Source: CAZTII01 sp964613305
GTDB taxonomy: Bacteria; Bacillota_I; Bacilli_A; Erysipelotrichales; Erysipelotrichaceae
Direction: 5' to 3'
NCBI GenBank assembly: GCA_964613305.1
Contig: CAZTII010000039.1
Coordinates: 1 to 16,870 of the forward strand
Length of the DNA stretch: 16,870 nt
The stretch's first letter is position 1, and each line of letters begins with the position of its first letter. Below, one piece after another: positions 6,044 through 12,692 of this stretch. The notes beneath the pieces were generated by a model that was given only the letters and a program-made list of their open reading frames with translations, did no database searches and had not been told where the DNA came from. The position numbers and the translations under genes were made by a program.

Positions 6044-7952
6044 ATTTTGCTAAAGCTGCGCTTTCACCAGCGATTTTACCATAAATCGCAATATCTGATA
6101 ACGCATTTCCACCTAAACGATTGCTACCATGAAGACCACCAGTAACCTCGCCACATGCATATAAACCTTTAATAATCGCACCTTTTGTATCGATTACTTG
6201 GGTTAATGTATTAATTTTAACACCACCCATCGTATGATGAACAGTCGGTACACGCGCACCTGCATAATAAGGTGGAGTATCAATTTTCTTATCAAATAAA
6301 ACTCGACCAAATGGATCTTTAACCTTACCATCCACCGCATCATTAAACTCATTCACTGAGGCAACTAATGCTGCACCATCCACACCAATTTGTTTTGCTA
6401 ATTCTTCTAATGTATCCGCCTTAAAAGCACGACCTTGTTCCATTAATGACTTCATACTCTCATTAAAATTATTCACCGTATCATCACTTTCATACGAATG
6501 CTTATCCACAATAACCCACATCGAAGCATCCGTTTGTTCAATTAACGCTTTCGTCATCACATCACGACGAGCACCTTCATCAACAAATCGTCTCCCTTCT
6601 TTGTTTACAAACAAACGATTTTGAACACCTTGCTCGATATTACCACTCAAACTACCAGTTTTAGGATCACCCATCGGTAACAATTGAATATATTCCATAC
6701 CAACTAAATCAGCATCAATCGCTTTCGCAAGTTCAATACCATCACCAGTAGCACCTGATTGATTTGTTGTTTTCAATCCTTTTAATGTCTTCCAATGCTT
6801 ATTGTACGCTTCACGCATCTCTTCATTAGCACCAAAACCACCAGTAGCTAACACAACACCTTTAGTCGCCATAATCGTCACTACGTGACCATCTGAAGCT
6901 ACTGATTTAACACCAACAACAGCACCATCTTTATCGATTAATTCCGTTGCTTTCGTATTTAACAACACTTCCATATCAGCACTGTTCTTTTCAAGATAGC
7001 GTTTATACGTGTTAATAAAACCAGTACCAAGAGGCTCTTCAGGTTTATGAGCACGTGACCACATACCACCTAATACCGTAAATACATAGTCTTTAAACTT
7101 CATATCCAAACTTTCAAGCCAATGAAGTGTAGGCGCACCATTTTTCGCAAATATTTCAATTAAATCAACATTCGCAATTTTATCGCCACCATTATATGTT
7201 TGAAGCATATGCAAATAAATCGAATCAAACAACTCTTTCGATCCACTCTTCTTATACTCATCATAATCTGCTTTTAATCCCGCTTGCCAAGTTTTCACTT
7301 TTTCATCTTTTTGTTCCTCAGCAATCAGTTTCTCAACGACTTCTTTCTCTTTATCCGTCATCATAATTTTACTGCGACGAACAGGATCTGGATCCACCAC
7401 ATTAAACGCTGATCCAGCAATAATCGTATTACCACCTAACGAAGGCATTTTTTCAAGAACGATTACTTTCGCACCGTTTTGATGAGCAGAAACCGCAGCT
7501 GCTAAGCCAGCTCCTCCGCCACCAATCACCACAACATCCGTCGTTTTCTCTTCATCTTGAGCCTTTGCAGCACTTCCTGACTCTTTTTTAGTTAAAAGAG
7601 ACATATCAACACCACTTTGACTAAATGCGATGGTTAAAGCCTCTAAAACAGCTTTGCTAGAATACGTAGCACCAGACATTAAATCAACATCCAATGACTC
7701 ATTCTTCTTCACATCGGCAACAATTTTCTTAATCGCTTCATCACCTAAACCTTTAGTTTCATCATGTTCCACAGTGATGTCAGAAATCGCTTTATCACTT
7801 ACCACAAGCGAAACCTTCACTGGACCATGATAACCATTTGCTTCACCGACATACGTACCAGCTTTAAAACTCAACTTACTCGATGAGCCACAAGCCGTCA
7901 ATGAAACCATTAGAAGCATTGACACTAAAAACGCTGTAAACTTCTTCATCAT
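6042..7952 (-). CDS. Flavin lipoprotein reductase: FMN_bind plus fumarate-reductase-like FAD domain
   Basis: This is a 636-residue exported flavoenzyme. Residues 1-21 form a lipoprotein signal peptide with lipobox LTAC (Cys21), placing it on the outer face of the membrane. Residues about 28-110 are an FMN_bind domain with DLMSGAT (90-96), where Thr96 is the expected site for ApbE-linked FMN. Residues 139-636 are an FAD_binding_2 domain: GGGGAG (144-149), Glu167, LATGGFG (368-374), VHHTMGG (571-577) and HGSNRLGGN (608-616). The likely role is to reduce an external unsaturated acid using membrane electrons passed through FMN. By my unaided alignment to Shewanella Fcc3, the catalytic Arg (Arg463), His (572/573) and Arg612 are kept. 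The substrate-binding His365 and Glu378 are not, with Leu425 in place of the His, so fumarate is doubtful. AGGAGG is five bases before the first ATG and eight before the second (7949); either may be used. ApbE is not encoded here. Confidence 0.88.
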   Translation of the reverse strand: MMKKFTAFLVSMLLMVSLTACGSSSKLSFKAGTYVGEANGYHGPVKVSLVVSDKAISDITVEHDETKGLGDEAIKKIVADVKKNESLDVDLMSGATYSSKAVLEALTIAFSQSGVDMSLLTKKESGSAAKAQDEEKTTDVVVIGGGGAGLAAAVSAHQNGAKVIVLEKMPSLGGNTIIAGSAFNVVDPDPVRRSKIMMTDKEKEVVEKLIAEEQKDEKVKTWQAGLKADYDEYKKSGSKELFDSIYLHMLQTYNGGDKIANVDLIEIFAKNGAPTLHWLESLDMKFKDYVFTVLGGMWSRAHKPEEPLGTGFINTYKRYLEKNSADMEVLLNTKATELIDKDGAVVGVKSVASDGHVVTIMATKGVVLATGGFGANEEMREAYNKHWKTLKGLKTTNQSGATGDGIELAKAIDADLVGMEYIQLLPMGDPKTGSLSGNIEQGVQNRLFVNKEGRRFVDEGARRDVMTKALIEQTDASMWVIVDKHSYESDDTVNNFNESMKSLMEQGRAFKADTLEELAKQIGVDGAALVASVNEFNDAVDGKVKDPFGRVLFDKKIDTPPYYAGARVPTVHHTMGGVKINTLTQVIDTKGAIIKGLYACGEVTGGLHGSNRLGGNALSDIAIYGKIAGESAALAK

Positions 7953-7962
7953 CTTTCCCTCC

Positions 7963-7978
7963 TGTGAATTAAATCACA
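7963..7978 (-). promoter_or_regulatory. TGTGA-N6-TCACA operator (Crp/Fnr- or Rex-like)
   Basis: A perfect inverted repeat TGTGA (7963-7967), six bases, TCACA (7974-7978). It fits the Crp/Fnr family consensus. It is also one base from symmetry of the longer Rex arms TGTGAA/TTCACA. It covers the expected transcription start and touches the ribosome binding site, so a bound regulator would repress. Confidence 0.65.
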
Positions 7979-7983
7979 TGAAA

Positions 7984-8013
7984 ATTATATATTTACCATA
8001 CAATATAAATCAA
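7984..8013 (-). promoter_or_regulatory. Promoter of the flavin lipoprotein reductase gene
   Basis: TTGATT (8013-8008), an 18-base spacer, and TATAAT (7989-7984). The predicted start is near 7977, within the downstream palindrome. The surrounding DNA is very AT-rich, so alternatives exist. Confidence 0.5.
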
Positions 8014-8042
8014 TATTATATATAAAACTGGTAATTTTTTTC

Positions 8043-8071
8043 AAAATAAAAGAAGATACATTATATCTTCT
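8043..8071 (-). terminator. Intrinsic terminator of the DtxR-family regulator gene
   Basis: AGAAGATA (8071-8064 on the minus strand) pairs with TATCTTCT (8058-8051) around a 5-base loop. A T-rich tail runs to about 8043. The stem overlaps the stop codon. Confidence 0.75.
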
Positions 8072-8444
8072 ACTTATTCTTTAATCGATCCAATTCTTTA
8101 CATAAAATGTCAAATGTTTCATCACTAATGACATGTTCCATACGACACGCATCTTCTTCTGCCGTCTGTGGACTAACACCTAACATTTGAAAATAAGCCG
8201 TCAATACTTCATGGCGTTGAATTATCTTTTCCGCCAAAGCTCGACCACTTTCCGTTAAATTAATCTTTCCATTAGCCGCTATATCAACATAGCCATTTTT
8301 CTTTAAAATAGATAAACCAACACTTACACTTGGTTTAGAAAAATTCATTTCTTTCGCAATGTCAACGGCACGCACAAAATCAGAACGACCTTCTAAAATT
8401 AAGATTGTTTCTAAATACATTTCACCTGATTCTTTAATTGCCAT
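8070..8444 (-). CDS. DtxR-family metal-dependent regulator, short form
   Basis: This cytosolic transcription factor of 124 residues uses Fe(II) or Mn(II) as corepressor. Residues 1-66 form the winged helix-turn-helix: helix-turn-helix around AVDIAKEMNFSKPSVSVGLSIL (26-47) and a wing to ESG. Residues 67-124 form the metal-binding and dimer domain. Met9 and Glu12 in EMYLE, His78 in QRHE, and Cys100, Glu103 and His104 in ACRMEHV match the Met-Cys-Glu-His pattern of DtxR/IdeR rather than the Asp/Glu set of MntR, which suggests iron sensing. The C-terminal SH3-like domain of full DtxR is absent, so size is MntR-like. The start at 8444 has GAGGTG six bases before it; a GTG three codons earlier overlaps that site and is rejected. 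The Feo operon lies immediately upstream, and a shared promoter motif makes it the likely Feo repressor. Confidence 0.9.
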   Translation of the reverse strand: MAIKESGEMYLETILILEGRSDFVRAVDIAKEMNFSKPSVSVGLSILKKNGYVDIAANGKINLTESGRALAEKIIQRHEVLTAYFQMLGVSPQTAEEDACRMEHVISDETFDILCKELDRLKNK

Positions 8445-8462
8445 AAAAGTCACCTCACTTTA

Positions 8463-8480
8463 TTAGTCTATCATAACTCA
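8463..8480 (-). promoter_or_regulatory. Promoter -10 and TTAGT-N6-TAACT element before the DtxR-family gene
   Basis: A -10 TATGAT (8475-8470) with a weak -35 TTTATT (8498-8493) 17 bases away. The -10 lies inside TTAGTC-N6-AACTCA (8463-8480, plus-strand reading). Its arms match 10 of 12 positions of the TTAGTT-N6-AACTAA palindrome at the feo promoter, while the spacers differ. This suggests autoregulation. Confidence 0.45.
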
Positions 8481-8508
8481 AGCTTTTTTACAAATAAAAC
8501 ACAACAAC

Positions 8509-8533
8509 AAAAAAAGTGTGAATTCACACTTTT
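8509..8533 (-). terminator. Intrinsic terminator of the feo operon
   Basis: A perfect 22-base palindrome (8512-8533) centred on GAATTC overlaps the stop codon of the small Cys-rich gene. On the minus strand it runs into seven T residues (8515-8509). The stem probably pairs AAAGTGTG with CACACTTT around AATT. Confidence 0.85.
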
Positions 8534-8657
8534 AATGACATTTTTTACAACTACCACACGAACCACTACAACTGCTTTTCTTATTATCCGCAATCATCTT
8601 TCGTATGATTAAAACAACAACGATAGCGATAATTCCTCCAACAATATATGTTCCCAT
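8532..8657 (-). CDS. FeoB-associated Cys-rich membrane peptide
   Basis: This is a 41-residue peptide with one membrane helix (about 4-18), a short basic stretch (Arg19, Lys20) and a cysteine-rich tail: Cys30, Cys34, Cys37 and Cys40 in SSCSGSCGSCKKCH. This layout (small N-terminal helix, then clustered Cys ending the protein) is that of the FeoB_associated family (PF12669), found next to feoB in many Bacillota and Bacteroidota. A role in holding Fe(II) at the inner mouth of FeoB is often proposed but unproven; here it is inference from the Cys cluster. The gene starts 12 bases after the feoB stop, with GGAG five bases before the ATG, and ends in the operon terminator. Confidence 0.85.
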   Translation of the reverse strand: MGTYIVGGIIAIVVVLIIRKMIADNKKSSCSGSCGSCKKCH

Positions 8658-8669
8658 CGCATCTCCAAT

Positions 8670-10790
8670 CTATTTATTCGCAGTCGCAAGAACTGCCTTT
8701 TTAACTTGTTTTGGGGCTGGTCTAAACAATAAATACAAGCCAATGACTAAAACAACTATAGCCATTACAAACCCAACTGTAACAACTTTCTCTACATAAA
8801 ATGTACCAAATTGATAAATCAAAAACGCTACCGCATACGCAAATCCGCATTGATAAGCAAGGGCAAACCAAGTCCATTTAGCACTACCCATCTCACGTCT
8901 TGTCGCCCCAATTGCCGCAAAACAAGGAGCACACAATAAGTTAAACGCCAAAAACGAATAGGCCGCAAGAGGACTAAATGATTGAGCAAATTGACCCCAA
9001 ATTTCAACACCATCTTCCGCAACTTCAGCTACACCATATAAGATACCCATCGTCGTTACTAACACTTCTTTTGCACTTAACGCCGCAAATGATGCGACAA
9101 CCGGTTGCCAGAAACCCCAACCAAGTGGTTTAAACAATGGTGCTAACACATTACCAATGGAAGCTAATATGGACGCATCCGCATCAACTGCTTCAAAACT
9201 AAAACTATAACCACCTGTAAACCAAATCACAATCGAGGCAACTAAAATTAAAGAACCAGCACGTAAAACAAACGATTTACTACGATCATACACATGGAAT
9301 AAAACATTTTTAACTGATGGCATATGATAAGCTGGTAATTCCATGACAAATGGAGAAGCTTCACCGGCAAACATTTTCGTTTTCTTCAACATTAAACCAG
9401 AAACGATAATTGAAGCAATCGCTAAAAAATAAACACTTGTCGAAACCCACGCCGCATCATCAAAGATAGCTCCTGCAATTAAGGCAATAATTGGCAGTTT
9501 TGCCCCACATGGCATAAATGATGTCGTAATGATAGTCATCTTACGATCATTTTCATTTTCAATCGTACGACTTGCCATAATACCAGGAACGGCACAACCA
9601 GTCGCAATCATCATTGGGATAAAACTTTTTCCTGATAAACCAAACTTACGGAAAATACGGTCCATAATAAAGGCAACACGAGTCATATATCCAGTATCTT
9701 CTAAAATCGCTAAACATAAGAACAATACCATCATCTGTGGTAAGAATCCTAAAACGCCACCAACACCAGCTAAAATACCATTGATAACCATATCAATTAA
9801 CCATGGCGCTGTATTAATGCTTTCTAAAAATGCTTCTAAAGCAGGTGGAATAATTTCACCAAACAACACTTCATTCACCCAATCAGTCATTGCTGTACCA
9901 ACCGTTTGAATGGAAATATAATAAACCAAATACATTACTAGCGCGAAAATAGGTAGAGCTAAGAAACGATTGGTCACAATCGCATCAATTTTATCCGATG
10001 TCGACAATAAGCCTCGTTTTGCCTTTACTACACAATCACTAACAATTTTACTAACTAATTTATAACGCTCATCCGTTACAATGCTTTCACAATCATCATC
10101 CATCTCTTCTTCATAAGCGTTAATAATGCTCACTAATTGAGCTTCCACATCAGAACTTAGTGCTAACGAAGAAACAAGTTTACTATCCTTTTCAAATACT
10201 TTTATCGCTTTAAAACGACTAGAATCAGAAATAATTGTTGATATATTCGCTAATACAGACTCAAATCCACTACTGTATTCATACACAATTTTTGGTGTTT
10301 TTTTACTCTTAACGATATCTAACGTTGTCTTCAATAGGTTATCAACACCTTCACTACGAAGTGCCGATATTTCAACAACCTCACATCCTAAATCATTCGA
10401 TAATGCCGCTAAATCAATCTTATCACCAAGTTTACGAACAACGTCAATCATGTTAATCGCAATGACTACCGGAAGACCAAGTTCAATCAATTGGGTCGTT
10501 AAATACAAATTTCTCTCAATATTAGAACCATCCACAATATTAATAATGCAGTCTGGTTTATCATTCAACAAATAATCACGTGAAACAACTTCTTCTAATG
10601 TATATGGAGATAATGAGTAAATTCCAGGTAAATCCTGAATTAAAACATCCTTATATCCTTTACACTTACCTTCTTTACGCTCAACCGTAACACCAGGCCA
10701 ATTTCCTACATACTGATTACTTCCTGTTAAATTATTAAATAATGTTGTCTTCCCACTATTGGGATTACCAGCTAAAGCTATTCTAATCAT
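8670..10790 (-). CDS. feoB: Ferrous iron transporter FeoB
   Basis: This 706-residue inner-membrane transporter imports Fe(II), gated by an N-terminal nucleotide-binding domain. The G domain (1 to about 165) has all motifs: G1 GNPNSGKT (8-15), G2 Thr35 in NWPGVT, G3 DLPG (53-56), G4 NMID (113-116) and G5 SAL (142-144). A helical GDI-like region spans about 170-265. The membrane part contains two gate-type repeats and the conserved GCAVPGIMASR and FMPCGAKLPI segments, the Cys of the latter being the one typical of Gram-positive FeoB. Length is normal and no domain is missing. AGGAGG is five bases before the ATG. It follows feoA after 43 bases with no terminator, in the order feoA-feoA-feoB-Cys-rich peptide. 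Confidence 0.97.
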   Translation of the reverse strand: MIRIALAGNPNSGKTTLFNNLTGSNQYVGNWPGVTVERKEGKCKGYKDVLIQDLPGIYSLSPYTLEEVVSRDYLLNDKPDCIINIVDGSNIERNLYLTTQLIELGLPVVIAINMIDVVRKLGDKIDLAALSNDLGCEVVEISALRSEGVDNLLKTTLDIVKSKKTPKIVYEYSSGFESVLANISTIISDSSRFKAIKVFEKDSKLVSSLALSSDVEAQLVSIINAYEEEMDDDCESIVTDERYKLVSKIVSDCVVKAKRGLLSTSDKIDAIVTNRFLALPIFALVMYLVYYISIQTVGTAMTDWVNEVLFGEIIPPALEAFLESINTAPWLIDMVINGILAGVGGVLGFLPQMMVLFLCLAILEDTGYMTRVAFIMDRIFRKFGLSGKSFIPMMIATGCAVPGIMASRTIENENDRKMTIITTSFMPCGAKLPIIALIAGAIFDDAAWVSTSVYFLAIASIIVSGLMLKKTKMFAGEASPFVMELPAYHMPSVKNVLFHVYDRSKSFVLRAGSLILVASIVIWFTGGYSFSFEAVDADASILASIGNVLAPLFKPLGWGFWQPVVASFAALSAKEVLVTTMGILYGVAEVAEDGVEIWGQFAQSFSPLAAYSFLAFNLLCAPCFAAIGATRREMGSAKWTWFALAYQCGFAYAVAFLIYQFGTFYVEKVVTVGFVMAIVVLVIGLYLLFRPAPKQVKKAVLATANK

Positions 10791-10833
10791 ATTATCCTCC
10801 TGTTAGTTTATCCTATCTTATAAAACAAAAAAA

Positions 10834-11055
10834 TTATTCGATCTCAATCATTGCCGCATCAGCTTTTCTAATCGACAACTCATAATTACGAACATTAACC
10901 TCGATTGGATCACCTAGAGGTGCTACTTTTCTAATTAACACTTCACAACCTTTTGTAATACCCATATCCATAATGCGACGCTTTGTAGCACCCTCACCAT
11001 GCAATTTCTTAACCACCCCTTTTTCTGATGGTTTTAAATCATTTAATGTTTTCAT
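10834..11055 (-). CDS. feoA: FeoA domain protein (second of two)
   Basis: This is a 73-residue cytosolic SH3-like protein of the FeoA family, an accessory of FeoB. Family features are the opening TLNDLKPSEKGVVKKLHG, the ATKRRIMDMGITKG stretch (Arg-Arg-Ile/Leu-x-Asp-Met-Gly) and the final NVRNYELSIRKADAAMIEIE strand pair. I chose the start at 11055 (AAAGGG five bases before it) over an upstream in-frame codon at 11109, which would overlap the first feoA and make the protein abnormally long. It lies 13 bases after the first feoA. Confidence 0.92.
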   Translation of the reverse strand: MKTLNDLKPSEKGVVKKLHGEGATKRRIMDMGITKGCEVLIRKVAPLGDPIEVNVRNYELSIRKADAAMIEIE

Positions 11056-11068
11056 TTTAACCCTTTCT

Positions 11069-11278
11069 TTAGACCATGATACGACAAGCAAGTTCGTTAC
11101 TAAGCGCAATACGAGCTTCTTTCACCGAAATAATCATATTTCCGGAAATTTTAGATACAACAGTGATGACTTCACCTTCGATAAAACCAAGACTAGCAAG
11201 GTGTTGACGAATTTCATCTTTTCCTGTAACCTTAACGATTTTTCCTTGTTCACCCACATTAACCATAGATAGTGGCAT
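11069..11278 (-). CDS. feoA: FeoA domain protein (first of two)
   Basis: This is a 69-residue FeoA-family protein and the first gene of the feo operon. It shows the QHLASLGFIEGEVITVVSKISGN core and a C-terminal strand ending EARIALSNELACRIMV, which matches the usual FeoA ending ('ALR...A..I.V'). It is clearly diverged from the second copy, so the two are not a recent duplication. Tandem feoA genes before feoB are common in Bacillota. Two adjacent ATG codons exist: AAGGAGG is seven bases before 11278 and only four before 11281, so 11278 is preferred. Confidence 0.9.
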   Translation of the reverse strand: MPLSMVNVGEQGKIVKVTGKDEIRQHLASLGFIEGEVITVVSKISGNMIISVKEARIALSNELACRIMV

Positions 11279-11306
11279 CATGATTCCTCCTTAGTGCATT
11301 AAAATG

Positions 11307-11335
11307 TTAGTTCGCTCTAACTAATGCATAGTTAG
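11307..11335 (-). promoter_or_regulatory. Overlapping palindromic operators of the feo operon
   Basis: Two perfect inverted repeats overlap: TTAGTT-N6-AACTAA (11307-11324) and CTAACTA-N5-TAGTTAG (11317-11335, 19 bases, the length of a DtxR box). The second touches the -10 and covers the likely start site. A further arm pair TGCATTA/TAATGCA (11295-11301, 11322-11328) could form a bulged hairpin. The position predicts repression, most likely by the DtxR-family protein at 8070-8444. Confidence 0.65.
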
Positions 11336-11362
11336 TTTATCATTACTGTTTTTCAAAGTCAA
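11334..11362 (-). promoter_or_regulatory. Promoter of the feo operon
   Basis: TTGACT (11362-11357), a 17-base spacer, and TAAACT (11339-11334) with a TG one base before it (extended -10). It lies directly after the terminator of the upstream gene and overlaps the palindromic operators. Confidence 0.6.
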
Positions 11363-11363
11363 T

Positions 11364-11390
11364 ATAAAAACATGACTTTTAATCATGTTT
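11364..11390 (-). terminator. Intrinsic terminator of the alkyl-sulfatase-like gene
   Basis: AAACATGA (11390-11383 on the minus strand) pairs with TCATGTTT (11375-11368) around a 7-base loop, and a T-rich tail follows. It overlaps the end of the coding region and abuts the feo -35. Confidence 0.7.
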
Positions 11391-12638
11391 CGCAGCACTT
11401 AAATAATAATTACGAGCATTGGAACTAATCGTATTTCTAGCTAAGCCAACTAGTGCTTTTTTACGATAATAATCCATATCGTTACTACCAAATCCTAATT
11501 CCACTAAATCAACCATCTGTAGTACTTTTTGATAATCACCACCCTCTAAACAGTCTTCTATCGATTTCAATAATACATCCTTCGACAACAACGAACAAAG
11601 ATGAGTTGACCACTCTTTTTCTGTTAAAGGACATAAGTTACTAGGATTACCGTCAAACCAGCCAACATAACCACAATAAATCGAACGAACTCCCCAACTA
11701 ATCAACCCATAAAATTCTTTCATTTCAACAATATCTCTATATTTTTCTTCCAAAGTAACCATTCTTGCTGTTTCAAGTTGAGAATATCCCTTATTAATAC
11801 AATCCAACGTTTGAAATAAAATCGATTGTAAACAATCCGCTAAATCAGTAACACGCGATACTATTTCTTCATTACCTTTAATATATCCACTATGACCACG
11901 CAATAAATAATCACAATCAATCGTTGGTATGATTCTTAAACTATCAATCCACATCGATAAATCACGATATTGCGTACCACGAATCGCATACACATTCGGA
12001 AAACAACCATAAAAATTATCACCACAACACAACGCTTTTTCTTCAGGAAAATAAACATACATCGTATCATTTGTCTCTCCTGGAGCGCTAATTAATGAAA
12101 ATGAAATACCATCAATACAATACGTTTTTCTTTCTTCACTAAAATACTCCGTACACGGTAATATCGCTGTTTTTCCGTTATTACAATATCCACCTTCGCG
12201 AATTCCTAAGCCTTGCGTAATAAAATCATCACCAGACAATAAATGACCAAATTGATACGTTGCACGATGTTGTAGATGATCATTAATTTTATCCATGTAT
12301 TTTAATGATTCACGACGTACTTTCGATTGAATAATTGTTTCCACGGAATCACTAAATGCTTTTGAACCACCTCGATGATCAGGATGCCCGTGTGTATAAA
12401 TAATCGTTTTTACTTCATAAGGAGTCCATTTCTTAATCATTTCTTTTAAACGTTCTCCTCGCATATCACTATCAAGCGCATCAACTAATAATACCGATGA
12501 ATTTCCTATAACAACAGTGACATTACTATGGTCCAAACCTATAATGTGATACATCCTTTTTGATACTTGTACGACATCATACTCATATGTGTTTGTCGCA
12601 TAATGAATCAATTCTTGTTCAGCTTTCGTATAGTTCAT
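11379..12638 (-). CDS. Alkyl-sulfatase-like metallo-beta-lactamase-fold protein
   Basis: This 419-residue protein has no signal peptide, so it is probably cytosolic. The N-terminal metallo-beta-lactamase fold (about 20-255) has the zinc motif HGHPDH (His83, His85, Asp87, His88), Glu188 in APGETND, Asp207 in CCGDNFYG, and His249 in LRGHSG. These positions correspond to the two-zinc site of SdsA1-type alkyl sulfatases. Residues about 260-415 match the alkyl-sulfatase dimerisation region, notably CGYVGWFDGNPSNL (322-335). Family members such as SdsA1 are about 650 residues with a signal peptide and a C-terminal SCP2-like domain; both are absent here. The substrate is unknown and sulfate-ester hydrolysis is only the family guess. 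The start at 12638 has GGAGGT directly upstream; an in-frame codon at 12695 would lie inside the previous gene's terminator. Confidence 0.8.
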   Translation of the reverse strand: MNYTKAEQELIHYATNTYEYDVVQVSKRMYHIIGLDHSNVTVVIGNSSVLLVDALDSDMRGERLKEMIKKWTPYEVKTIIYTHGHPDHRGGSKAFSDSVETIIQSKVRRESLKYMDKINDHLQHRATYQFGHLLSGDDFITQGLGIREGGYCNNGKTAILPCTEYFSEERKTYCIDGISFSLISAPGETNDTMYVYFPEEKALCCGDNFYGCFPNVYAIRGTQYRDLSMWIDSLRIIPTIDCDYLLRGHSGYIKGNEEIVSRVTDLADCLQSILFQTLDCINKGYSQLETARMVTLEEKYRDIVEMKEFYGLISWGVRSIYCGYVGWFDGNPSNLCPLTEKEWSTHLCSLLSKDVLLKSIEDCLEGGDYQKVLQMVDLVELGFGSNDMDYYRKKALVGLARNTISSNARNYYLSAAKHD

Positions 12639-12657
12639 AACTACCTCCATTAAGCTC

Positions 12658-12666
12658 ATTTTAACA
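12658..12666 (-). promoter_or_regulatory. Possible extended -10 before the alkyl-sulfatase-like gene
   Basis: TGTTAAAAT on the minus strand is a TG-N-TAAAAT extended -10 with no recognisable -35. It lies between the upstream terminator and the ribosome binding site (12648-12643), leaving only a very short leader. Confidence 0.3.
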
Positions 12667-12667
12667 C

Positions 12668-12692
12668 AAAAAAAGTGGTAATTTTTACCACT
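12668..12692 (-). terminator. Intrinsic terminator of the diguanylate cyclase gene
   Basis: AGTGGTAA and TTACCACT (12692-12674 on the minus strand) form an 8-base-pair stem with a 3-base loop. Seven T residues follow (12674-12668). It overlaps the TGA stop codon. Confidence 0.85.

Noticed and set aside
8512..8533. Palindrome containing TGTGAATTCACA as a possible Rex or Crp/Fnr operator
   Set aside because: The half-sites are only two bases apart rather than six. It overlaps a stop codon, lies at an operon end and is followed by seven T residues on the minus strand, so it is a terminator.
9529..9909. Plus-strand open frame of 126 codons inside feoB
   Set aside because: It is antisense to a conserved membrane region of FeoB, has no ribosome binding site and has a composition typical of a reverse-complement shadow.
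11282..11378. Riboswitch in the feo leader
   Set aside because: The dyads overlap the promoter itself and the remaining leader after the predicted start is only about 40 bases, so a DNA operator explains them better.
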